A stretch of DNA of 64,000 bases from Pochonia chlamydosporia 170 (Eukaryota > Ascomycota > Sordariomycetes > Hypocreales > Clavicipitaceae). The position numbers and the translations under genes are program-made. Below the pieces are notes generated by a model, which was given only the letters and a program-made list of their open reading frames with translations, searched no databases and was not told the DNA's origin. The stretch lies in the NCBI RefSeq assembly GCF_001653235.2, contig NC_035795.1:682001-746000 (forward strand). Reading direction: 5' to 3'. Of the stretch, positions 38,263 to 47,509 are shown piece by piece. Each line of letters begins with the position of its first letter. Position 1 is the stretch's first letter.

Positions 38263-40155
38263 ATGGAGTCCAAAACAGCAACCCAATCTGTCCGCGACAA
38301 CAACCAACGAGCGCGCGAGGCACTCCCTTTCAGTGACCAGACTGATTTCCAGAACGCAACAAAGGGCTACATTGGCAAATGCAAGCCAAATATCATTAAC
38401 AATGCCGCTGGTGACGTGGTCTGGGATAATGATGCCTACAACTTTCTCCAACTTGATGATGCCCCCGACACTGTGAATCCCAGTCTGTGGCGACAGGCAA
38501 AGCTCTGCCAACTGGACGGTCTATTCCAAGTCACAGACGGGATTTACCAAGTCCGCGGTCTGGACCTTTCCAACACGACATTTATCGAAGGCGACGAGGG
38601 CCTCATCATCATTGACGTATTGACGTGTGTAGAGACGGCAGCTGCAGCGCTGAAATTGTACCGGGAGCATCGCGGCAAGGACAGACAAATCAAGGCAATC
38701 ATTTATACGCACTGCCATGCAGATCACTTCGGCGGAGTAAAAGGCTTCGTCACAGAAGAGGAAGTGCAACAAAATGACATCAAAATCATGGCGCCAGAGG
38801 GATTCCTGGAGCACGCAATTGCAGAAAATGTGTTTGCGGGAACCGCCATGAGCCGCCGAGCATCGTACATGTACGGCGCGGCGCTACCTCGCGGTCCAAA
38901 GGGCCAGGTTAGCGCTGGTTTGGGTCAGAGTGTTCCAACTGGTACAGTGACGCTCATTGCGCCGAATGATGATATCAAGACCACCGGGGAGGAGAGGGTG
39001 GTTGACGGTGTGAAGATGGTCTTCCAAATGGCGCCTGATACCGAAGCACCCGCCGAGATGCTCATCTACTTTCCGCAGTTCAAGGCGCTTTGCGCGGCAG
39101 AAGACGCAACGCATACGTTTCACAATATTCTGACGCTACGAGGAGCCGTGGTCCGAGACTCGCATAACTGGAGCAAGTACATCACCGAGACGATTGACTT
39201 GTTCGGACACAAATCCGATGTGGTGTTTGCTTCCCACCACTGGCCAACCTGGGGGACGCAGAATGTTGTTGATTTCCTGAGCACTCAACGGGATTTATAC
39301 GCCTACGTGCACGACCAGACCCTCCGGTTCCTGAACAAGGGCTACACAGGTCCTGAAATTGCGGAAATGATAACCCTCCCGCCTGCTCTTGAGGAGGCAT
39401 GGAGTGCTCGCGGTTACTACGGCTCACTGAGCCATAATGTCAAGGCCATTTATCAGCGCTACATGGGCTGGTTCGACGGCAATCCCGCCCATCTATGGGA
39501 ACACCCACCAGTTGAACGGGCAAAGCGCTATGTGAGACTCGCAGGCGGCGCAGACCAAGTCGTGTTCCACGCAAGAGAAGCCTTTGAGAAAGGTGATTTC
39601 CGCTGGGCAGCAGAGATATTGAACCACGTCGTGTTTGCGGACGCCAACAACGCCACGGCCAAAGCACTACTAGCAGATACGTACGAGCAACTGGGTTACG
39701 GGGCTGAGAATGGAACCTGGCGAAATTTCTACATTTCCGGTGCCGTGGAATTGCGCAGCGGCAAATTTGGCGCCCCGACGACAACGGCATCCAAGGACAT
39801 CGCCGGTCAACTTACGCCAGAGATGTTGTTCGATTCCCTGGCCATTAAAATTGACGGTCCAAAGGCATGGGGGGAGAAACTGGCCATTGATGTTGTCTTG
39901 GGGGATGTTGACATGCGGTATAGGCTGTGGCTGTCGAATGGGGTGTTGCTTTATACGACGGCGAGGCAGGATGGCGGAGCGGATGTTACGATTTCGGGGA
40001 ACAAGAGGCAGCTTTGTGCGTTGGCGGTTCTTGGACTTGATCCTGGAGCTCTGAGGAGGGTTGGCTTGGAGATTGACGGGGATGATGCTGTGCTGGGGAG
40101 GTTGGGGAGGTTGCTCGATATGGGGGATGCTAATTTTAACATGGTTACGCCGTAG
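38263..40155 (+). CDS. Alkyl/aryl sulfatase, MBL-fold (SdsA1/BDS1-type)
   Basis: Single exon, 630 residues. The start at 38263 is chosen for its context (CATCATGGAG) and because upstream in-frame sequence is not family-like. The metallo-beta-lactamase zinc motif reads THCHADHFGG (His150, His152, Asp154, His155). Further expected segments are AAEDATHTFHN (metal-binding acidic residue) and FASHHWPTWG. These are followed by the alkylsulfatase dimerisation domain (about residues 390-510) and a C-terminal SCP2-like lipid-binding domain. The enzyme hydrolyses primary alkyl sulfates such as SDS, releasing inorganic sulfate for growth. No signal peptide or peroxisomal tail is seen, so it is probably cytosolic. 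The yeast member BDS1 is accepted as acquired from bacteria; the absence of introns here, where most neighbours have them, fits such an origin for this gene too, but tree evidence is needed. Confidence 0.95.
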   Translation: MESKTATQSVRDNNQRAREALPFSDQTDFQNATKGYIGKCKPNIINNAAGDVVWDNDAYNFLQLDDAPDTVNPSLWRQAKLCQLDGLFQVTDGIYQVRGLDLSNTTFIEGDEGLIIIDVLTCVETAAAALKLYREHRGKDRQIKAIIYTHCHADHFGGVKGFVTEEEVQQNDIKIMAPEGFLEHAIAENVFAGTAMSRRASYMYGAALPRGPKGQVSAGLGQSVPTGTVTLIAPNDDIKTTGEERVVDGVKMVFQMAPDTEAPAEMLIYFPQFKALCAAEDATHTFHNILTLRGAVVRDSHNWSKYITETIDLFGHKSDVVFASHHWPTWGTQNVVDFLSTQRDLYAYVHDQTLRFLNKGYTGPEIAEMITLPPALEEAWSARGYYGSLSHNVKAIYQRYMGWFDGNPAHLWEHPPVERAKRYVRLAGGADQVVFHAREAFEKGDFRWAAEILNHVVFADANNATAKALLADTYEQLGYGAENGTWRNFYISGAVELRSGKFGAPTTTASKDIAGQLTPEMLFDSLAIKIDGPKAWGEKLAIDVVLGDVDMRYRLWLSNGVLLYTTARQDGGADVTISGNKRQLCALAVLGLDPGALRRVGLEIDGDDAVLGRLGRLLDMGDANFNMVTP

Positions 40156-40452
40156 GGTGGAGTTTGGGTTGCTTTGTTGTTATGTAGTTTGATGTTGATA
40201 TGTACTGAAGAAGCAACAGTTGAATGTTTGAAGAAGGTAAGTTGTTATTCTGGTTAGTATACCGTGATGTGATGGTCTTACATGTGGTGAGATGTACGCA
40301 ATTTCCTGAACTTTTGACTGAATATATTCGCACATTTACTAGCTTAAAGTGCTGATTGCTGTACAACTTCTGACTTTGATCCCACATCCTGCCAAGAACT
40401 TGAGAGCCTTCCTTCACCTCAACATCTATACCAAAAGAAAGAAAAATCTTTC

Positions 40453-40938
40453 TCAAAACAACGACAATGACCCCATCAACTCTTCTAAATCTCCTTCCGC
40501 GCAATGGCCATTCTTACATCCCTCGCACAACTCGCTCTTGTGAGGCTTTCCCTTCTTTCCACCGTAAAACGGCCGCTCAACCTCAACATTCGACCACTTC
40601 TTTAGACGGTATGCAACTCGTTCTGCATAAGAATCATCGAGAGTTGGACGGCTAACCCAGTTGCAAGACTTGCATCGCTGATGAAAGACCCTGGCGTTGT
40701 ACCTCTTGCCAGAGTAAAGACGAATCCAAACCGCAATCTTCTTGCTGCTCCACCCTTGTTCATTGTAGTTTGGATTAGGGCACTGAAAGCGACCCATGAC
40801 ATTGGTGTCGTAGCCTTTGATGTGGCCCGTTTCTTTGTCGCCGTGGTGGAAGGTGAAGTAGAGGTTGTCTTCTTCTAGCAGGTCTGCTACTTCAGAATGA
40901 TGATCTGGAAACATTGACCATCTTGGGGGTGGTGCCAT
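40453..40938 (-). CDS. 3CxxC-type zinc-finger protein
   Basis: Single exon, 161 residues from the ATG at 40938 (MAPPPRWSMFPDHH). An in-frame upstream start would add 43 non-conserved residues and is not preferred. The zf-3CxxC fold is recognised by FQC (Cys53), GWSSKKIAVWIRLYSG, HQRCKSC (Cys89, Cys92), SYAERVAYRLKKW and ELCEGCKNGHC (Cys138, Cys141, Cys146). The second cysteine of the first pair appears to be replaced by Tyr58 (TAC). Function is uncertain; animal relatives include receptor-transporting and zygote-arrest proteins, and fungal copies are often multigene. It converges with the alkylsulfatase gene, 297 bp apart. Confidence 0.9.
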   Translation of the reverse strand: MAPPPRWSMFPDHHSEVADLLEEDNLYFTFHHGDKETGHIKGYDTNVMGRFQCPNPNYNEQGWSSKKIAVWIRLYSGKRYNARVFHQRCKSCNWVSRPTLDDSYAERVAYRLKKWSNVEVERPFYGGKKGKPHKSELCEGCKNGHCAEGDLEELMGSLSLF

Positions 40939-43900
40939 GGTGAGCGCATTCAGATGAATGAAATGGATTGCTAATTGGTAACCTTTTTTTTCAAGTGATT
41001 GCAGGATTGCACTGAGAGTTGTGTGAGAAGTGACACAATGAATGGGAGAAACGGGTGAGATGCGCACTCTTTATACTTGATTAGACATCTGGTCTGATTA
41101 TATTCACTGCTTCTACAGGTTTGTATTCACTGGAATTTGCGCTCTGACCTCTTAGCCTGTGAAGATGGGAAGTCAACAGAGACCGCTGGCCAACCATGCC
41201 GGATTCACTGCTCCACGACCTCAAGCTCGTAATGTGAATTGACATCACTTTCAATTGGTATTTTGTATGCCTTTTGAGCTATACTGTACTCTTGTGATAT
41301 ACCAGTGGGGGCGAAAGCTGCATGACGACCTAAGGAATCGTTGTGTGGCGAGGTATACCTTGATGTATTGAAACACTGAACTATTAGGTCCACGTTGTAC
41401 TAATATACCCCGCAGGCTATAATTCTCGGTTCGACAAGGTCGTGAACAATGTTTGCGGTGTCGAATGCGAGCATCTCGGTTGTGCCGAGTGAACCGGGAA
41501 CACCTTTACTTTCGATACGGTGACTTGATCCGTTGGCGTACACCAGGCATATCCACGCATCACATACAGAACGGCTTGCCAGTTACCGAAATAGCCAACT
41601 CGAAAGTGACTTCCTACTACGCCGCACAGCATTGTATAACACTGGCTTCGCGGAGTGCCATTATTGGTTCACACATATTGAAGGCAACGGGAGAGATAGG
41701 CCAGCGAGGAGACACTTTAAAGCAGTCTTATGGATAGGTCCTTAGCTGAAATGCTACAAGGGTGTAAGCTCCCTTGATCAGATAGCCATGCCAACGTACA
41801 GCAAGCTATCCTGCATTGTCGGTATCACATGGAGCAGACTTGACGTACTGCCCCGTGATTTAGAAACAGCCCCCAGGAACCCGCAAAGATACCCGTTCCC
41901 ATTCCACAGCAGGCGTTCGAAGCAAAACAACATGGCTCTCAATATTCTAGGGATGTCTCCGACGCCACTGCCATACCGCAAGTCTTGCGTTTGAAGAGCA
42001 GAGCCAAACAAATAGCTGCAACCTGTTGGAGATGAACCTGTGTCAAGTTGTACTAGGTCTGATGCCAACGTGGGCGCCTTCTGAGGGTACAAGCAAAGCA
42101 GCTCCTGGTGCTGCTACTGATGATTTCGACCTCTTGGAAACTGCTAAGGTCCTTCTCTTCCTTCCTAAAGGCCATGTTTCATGAGTCGCCGCCGGGGTCC
42201 GCCTGCAGCGGGGTTTGGCCTTGATGAAACCGAAAAGACACATTGTGATGTACTCGATGTAAGTAGCTCAGAGTCTTTTCGATCGGGTACCTAGGTATTG
42301 TAAGGTGAACTAATCCGAGGCGTAAAGGACATTGTTATTCATCATTTGAAGTGCTACGATTGGAAGCTGCAACCCGATTTCTCGAGCTTTGCATTTCACA
42401 TAACGCAGCGCACTTTCCCTAGTATTGACGTGGAACATATATTGGCCGGACGGTGTCTAGCGAAAAGGGCGAACATCAAACAAAGCAGTCCATCGGATAT
42501 TCTTGGTTACGCCACTTTCAACCACCTCCGTCATGTTCAATAACTTGCCATAATAAACCCTGTCATTCAACACCTTGCGATTTGCACCGTTCATGATACT
42601 CGGCCGAGTTCGCAACCTGCAATGAGATATGAACTTGCGGCATATCGCCCTCTGCAAAAACACCAGCCATCAAAGTGCCCGACACTATCTCACTACTCCT
42701 TGCCACCAGAGCAAGGAATGCAGAAAATAGGATATTAAGAGGGAAATAAAACGGGAAAAGGTTGGGTACTGCAAAGGCTGGGACTAATGGCATTCATCCA
42801 CATGCAGCCCCTGCCAGGCTCATCTATTGCCGCGGCCAGGCTTCGCATCACCATAAGCTACAAGACCTTTGTTGCCCTATATCAATCTTGAAAGAATCCG
42901 CCTTTTATTAATTCGTCAAATATGTTCACTGCGCGCCTTTGCGGGAAGAGCGCTTACACAGCTTTCTGGTTGGTATGGTGACCGAGGTCTTCGAGGGCGG
43001 TGCAGTGACGTACAAGGAATGCGGCCAAGTGACGGCACAATATTCATGCGAGACGTCGCATCATGCTTGGTGACAGTCTGGCGCAGCTTTGGAAGCCAGG
43101 CAAGGCAAGAAACAGGATGAAGATCACATTCACCGTAATCATGGTCTCATGGCCGTCATGAAACGTATGATCGATGACCAGAATGCTCGCATGATCCTAC
43201 AACACAGCGAGTCGATCCAATTGCACCATCTGAGCTGCGAGTTCCCTGGCGCTTTGAAAGGAGCACAGATCAAGGTGCCATGCTTCAACTACGCCTTGTT
43301 GTTGAGTTGAGCTCTCAATGTCAGCTTTCGCAGAAGCTCCTTTACCCGCATTGCGACAGGCGATGCTTATGTTTGAGGTGTTGAGACGGATGGATATGAC
43401 GTGGTACTTCAAGGCCGGATATTATGGGAGCGAGCTGTAGGAGAGGCGGAGAATCCTGCCCTTGCCAATTTAGCCAATAGGGAGGGAGCAAGGATGAGTT
43501 GAGTTAACATGAACCTTGTTAAGTCTTCATGAGAATCTGAATACTGGATAGCAGGCACCTAGGTGAAACAAAATGACACGCACACACATATCAAGATTGA
43601 CACAACGCATGTAATTGCTGATCTGACGCACGCACTATATAAACGGGATATAAGCAATGTCACTAGAGGAGGCTTGGTTTGAGTTGATTCAATGGGCGGC
43701 AGTGGAATGATGACGCTGTCACATTGTGCTCGTTTCCATCTACCTGAGCACTGTACGGAGCGAAGTAAGAACCGACATGTCAAGTTCACCACCAAAGAAG
43801 GTATAAAGACGATGCCAAGGAGAGACTAAGAAACGATCTTCTTTATTATAGTTGTGACTAAGGAGCGAGCTATCAAAAGGCTACTGAGGTGCAGTGACGG

Positions 43901-43953
43901 GAACAGAATGTAATACAACCCGTGAGAACCCGTGATCTGTGAATGAACTAGGC
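40939..43953. other. Intergenic region, about 3 kb
   Basis: No supported gene. The only mildly protein-like item is a 66-codon minus-strand ORF at 42043-42243 (MCLFGFIKAKPRCRR..., basic, good ATG context CATCACAATG). It lacks any known motif and I would not call it a gene on this evidence. Confidence 0.45.
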
Positions 43954-44764
43954 TCACCTATAGGCATATTGATTTCTTGTAAAACTGTCCTGTAATTGAA
44001 CCGAAAGATAGCCATCCTTATTTTTTGGGTCGTTGAAAACTTTGGCACCCATAATCTTCTCCAGTTTGTCAACAAGGCGCTTGTTTCCAAACCATGTAAC
44101 CTCGTACTCGGCTCTTGTTTGCCTGGACCCGGCCTGTCCATATTCTTTCCACCAGGCTCTGACTCCTTGAAGTTCCACCCAAGAATCAGAGCTTGCCCTG
44201 CTCGGTTCACCATATTGGACCATTCCCGAAAGGAATTTGCGGCCGCCCAATTCTGACCGGTCGTAGGAAGGTACGGGGCTACAACCGGAGGGCAGTATGT
44301 TCGCACCGGCAAACGAGGTAGGTCCCGAAAACAAAGTTTCTAGTTTTGGCCCGTATTCGCCGCTGTTCTCGACATTCATCAGCAGGTGGTAGTGAGGAAG
44401 CAGGTGCGACTTTTTCCACGGGGGCCACTTCGGGTCGGTGACAATCGACACTCTGAGGCAGTAGCGGACGTCGTTGGGGAGTCCGGCAGATCTCTTTATG
44501 TCCTTGACAAGTTCAACAGCGTCCACGGGTTCCTTCAGATAGAAGACGACACTGATCCATTCGGGATATGGGGCGGTGCGTTGGAATTTGGTTTCTAAGA
44601 GAGGGCTTCCCGCTTTGATGGTCGACACTTTTGGCCCTGTCGACATCTTTGGCCTTGTCGACATCTTTGGCCTTGTCGACACCCTTGGCCTTGTCGACAC
44701 CCTTGGCCTTGTCGGCACCTTTGTCTTTGGGCTTCTGGCAGAGCTGGTCGGGGTGGTTTCCCAT
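43954..44764 (-). CDS. Uncharacterised protein with 18-bp minisatellite at its N-terminal coding end
   Basis: The C-terminal ~200 residues (DNA 43954 to about 44600) read as a genuine globular protein (YPEWISVVFYLKEP, LRVSIVTDPKWPPW, EYEVTWFGNKRLVDKLEKIMG). I do not recognise the family. The N-terminus is unclear because all three frames are open through the tandem repeats. An ATG at 44764, about 210 bp after a TATA box at 44975-44983, lies in another frame. It joins in phase if an intron 44595-44718 (weak GTGCCG donor, CCTCTCTTAG acceptor) removes the 18-bp repeats. Without splicing the same-frame start would be at 44955, only 20 bp from the TATA box and leading into Cys-Tyr and Phe-Asn repeats, or at an ATG inside the minisatellite. 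The stop overlaps a donor-like GTGAGC, so a further 3' exon is possible. Confidence 0.5.
44621..44728. repeat. 18-bp minisatellite, 6 copies
   Basis: Unit GTCGACAYCTTTGGCCTT (plus strand), six copies with few differences. The length is a multiple of three, so frames stay open whichever is used. Each unit contains SalI-like GTCGAC. It lies at the N-terminal end or within an intron of the gene at 43954-44764. Confidence 0.9.
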
Positions 44765-44790
44765 GATGAGATGATGTTTGCTCGGGTGTA

Positions 44791-44830
44791 GAAGTTGAAG
44801 TTGAAGTTGAAGTTGAAGTTGAAGTTGAAG
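44791..44830. repeat. (GAAGTT)n hexanucleotide microsatellite
   Basis: About 6.7 perfect copies, immediately followed by the (GCAGTA)n tract. It lies in the probable 5' leader of the minus-strand gene downstream. Confidence 0.95.
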
Positions 44831-44835
44831 ATGGA

Positions 44836-44905
44836 GCAGTAGCAGTAGCAGTAGCAGTAGCAGTAGCAGTAGCAGTAGCAGTAGCAGTAGCAGTAGCAGT
44901 AGCAG
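44836..44905. repeat. (GCAGTA)n hexanucleotide microsatellite
   Basis: About 11.7 perfect uninterrupted copies, the longest simple repeat in the window. Perfection implies recent slippage. It lies between the TATA box at 44975 and the ATG at 44764. Confidence 0.97.
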
Positions 44906-44974
44906 GAATCTGTGTGAGTAGGAGGCGAGTTGTCTGCTCTTCCAAATATCCTCATCAACGAGGGAGACGTCGAG

Positions 44975-44983
44975 TTTATATAA
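44975..44983 (-). promoter_or_regulatory. TATA box of the repeat-bearing gene
   Basis: TTATATAAA on the minus strand. It places the transcription start near 44945-44955, so the hexanucleotide repeats fall in the leader and the ATG at 44764 becomes a better start than the one at 44955. Confidence 0.5.
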
Positions 44984-44999
44984 CCGCCAGCAGGCAGAT

Positions 45000-45545
45000 G
45001 CCCCCACTACAGGAGCCATACATTCCCACATGGCAACATCTCAACAATGTTTGAACGGAATATGCCAGTCTAGAAAGCTTGACGAACAACTACATGAAGC
45101 CATCACTCATCCATGATGGTGGTGATACTTCTACCCCCTTTCCACCCCTATATCATGACCCCAGTCATCCTTGCTGTGGAATCGTCAACATCTGCCTCCA
45201 TGAAGAGTGACTAACCTACGACGAAACAAAGCTACCCTTCAATTCACCCCCCTAGCCGCGAGGGCGTGAGGTGTATACGGATACGGCCACAGGAATGCCC
45301 TCTGCTGATACCCCCATATCACTACATGGTTGAAGTCTCACCAGCATCTGAACTTGATGTACGAGTCTAAACATCTCTAAGAGAAGAAACAAGCTACTCT
45401 GAAACCTTTATCCATGCCGGCGGTGATAGCTCTACCCCCCCTTTCGACTAAAGACAAGCATCACCCTGCCATCTTCACGTTGCCATCGCGAACATCCACC
45501 ATCCACCAAGAGCAACCGACTGACCTACGACGAAAACAAAGCGAC
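45000..45545. repeat. Diverged direct duplication, about 240 bp, 300-bp period
   Basis: Copy A about 45000-45235, copy B about 45305-45545. Matching landmarks, in order, are ACATGG, a CAGTCTA/GAGTCTA segment, TCATCCATGATGGTGGTGAT versus TTATCCATGCCGGCGGTGAT, TCTACCCCC, and CTAACCTACGACGAAAC versus CTGACCTACGACGAAAA. Divergence is substantial, so the duplication is old. Confidence 0.7.
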
Positions 45546-46422
45546 GTACATGTATCTCCTTATTTATCAACACCGAAACCGTCCACTTCAACTAAAGAAC
45601 AAAAACAAGCAGCGAGCAAAAAAGGGGTATCCATGGTGAAAAACAGACCATCTCGTCTATGAGCATGCAAGGCACTGACGTCGTTGTCACCGACCCAATC
45701 GTTTTTGTTCTGCAGTCGTGACACGTCCGCTCTGACTAATCTTTTTTTTTTTTCAATGTTGCTTTTTATTGTTCACCGAAAGGCTGGGGCGCTGGCTGAA
45801 CAATGAAAAGCGCACTGATGACAAAGGTAGCGTGGCAGGGGAAGCGGACCAAGCGAGACACATAAAAAAGAGGTAGTTTCACGGAGAAGTACTACTCTTT
45901 TCGTTGCGTCTGAACCATTCTGAATGAAATTGGCGGAAATGCTCCTGTTTTTTTTTGGATATGTCTGGTTGATGGAAGTTGTTGGCCCGCGCAGCATGTT
46001 AAACCGGCACGGCAGGACTGCGAAATAAACACAAAACGTGGGACGAAAGAAAAGTCAAAATAAATCAAATAAATAAAGTTAAAAAGAAACAAAAAGTTTA
46101 AAGCTCTCTGCCAAATGCTTAGTCACGTCAAGTGTCACGGCCCTGCGGCCCAGGAACGAACAATAGACCCAACGCATATCCGACAATGCTCAACTGCAGT
46201 CGGAAATATGATGAGTTGGTCTGGTCTGTATCCATTTAATTCTACAGGTCATGTACGTTGCATAACGCCTGAGACAAAATGGCTCACCAACCGAAAAAGA
46301 CGAGTTGGAAAATGATAAAAAGTCTAGCAAGTGTAGAAATACAAATATCTGGACATATTCTGTCCTGGGACAGTTGGCCGTCAGCCTCAACTTCAACCTC
46401 ATTTCTCTTCCCAGTCTTCAAA
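45546..46422. other. Upstream region of the secreted-protein gene
   Basis: No supported gene. It contains homopolymer T runs near 45742-45754 and 45950, A-rich sequence around 46060-46100, and the presumed promoter of the gene at 46423. The 82-codon plus ORF at 45414-45662 begins inside duplication copy B and looks accidental. Confidence 0.5.
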
Positions 46423-47246
46423 ATGCCTACATTCAAGTCCCTGGCCATACTGTGCCTGCTCCCACTGCAGGTAAGTTGAAAAAAAAAAAGACCAAAAAGA
46501 AGAAAAGATTCAATGGTTCAAACTCCCGCCAGAGACGCCCTACTCACTAACTACTATCACAACAGGCACTCGTAGCCCAGGCCATTGAAGCCCCTCTCCC
46601 CAACTACACCGTCGAGGATATAATCTGGGACATAGAGGTCTTCCCCGGCCAAGAAAGGCAAAACTTCACAGGAACAATTCAAGAGGTGACGCGTCAAGTC
46701 CTGGCAATCAACCCGCAGTGGGAGCTACCCGTCGCCAACAAATCTGCCCCAAGGACCGACATGGAGACCCTCGAAAAACGAGTGTGGACTGACTGGAAGA
46801 CCCTCAACTGCGGCGGCGGTCCCTACAAATGGGCAACTGCCAATTCAGATGTCATACGGGAGGGGATCGAGTACCTCAGGGGTTTATCGGAAGACCCGCG
46901 TCAGAGGCCGCAAAACCGGCCTGGGGGATGCGGAAGAGTGAGCTGCTCGTACAACAGTGCCATTTGGTGGTGCAACGATGTGAGTTGATGTCCAGAGGAG
47001 TCCCGGTGGAGGTGTATCCTTATATATATGCAGAGAGAGAGACGAGAGAGAGAGAGACAAAATACTGAAACTAACATGCTCACCACGCAGAACAAAGTCC
47101 TGTGGACGCTCGACTACTGGACCGATATTGGAGATGGCGCATTCTTTATTAACTTTAGGTGTGCAAATGACCAGACTAGGAGGGTCGTTGGCCAGGCATT
47201 TACTAGCGTTAACTGGAACGTCATTGTTCGAGGGGATAAGTGTTAA
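46423..47246 (+). CDS. Secreted six-cysteine protein, effector candidate
   Basis: Three exons, 46423-46470, 46566-46979 and 47091-47246, encode 205 residues. Introns are GTAAGT...CAACAG (95 nt) and GTGAGT...ACGCAG (111 nt), both phase 0; the first splits the signal peptide. Residues 1-22 are a signal peptide (LAILCLLPLQALVAQA). The mature protein has exactly six cysteines (98, 138, 143, 152, 178, 205), the last being the C-terminal residue, consistent with three disulfides. The core motif CGRVSCSYNSAIWWCND is, from memory, shared by uncharacterised small secreted proteins of Sordariomycetes. There is no transmembrane segment or known enzyme motif. An apoplastic or host-interaction role is inference from size, secretion and cysteine pattern. 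Confidence 0.85.
47030..47060. repeat. GA-rich microsatellite inside intron 2
   Basis: An imperfect (GA)n run (AGAGAGAGACGAGAGAGAGAG) within the second intron of the secreted-protein gene. It falls outside the coding sequence. Confidence 0.9.
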
Positions 47247-47509
47247 AGCCCTCTCCTGACGCTTGACAAGTTGGCTGAGCCGGGTTGTGAGGCTAGACTC
47301 TTGTCTTTCTCAACTAATCTCTTGGCCATGTAGATATACTGGACACTTTTCTCTTTTTTTTTTTTTTTCAATTCTCGTGAAATTCATTTACACACAGGTA
47401 TTTAATTAAGCAAAAAGTAACCAACAAAAATGAAAACCAAAACAATAACCCCCCTTTAACGCCATGGTATATACATGTCCAACATCTTCAGATACGGCAC
47501 AGAAACCCT

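Noticed and set aside
44831..44955. Cys-Tyr and Phe-Asn repeat peptides as real protein N-terminus
   Set aside because: Encoded by simple hexanucleotide repeats directly after a TATA box; more likely untranslated leader.
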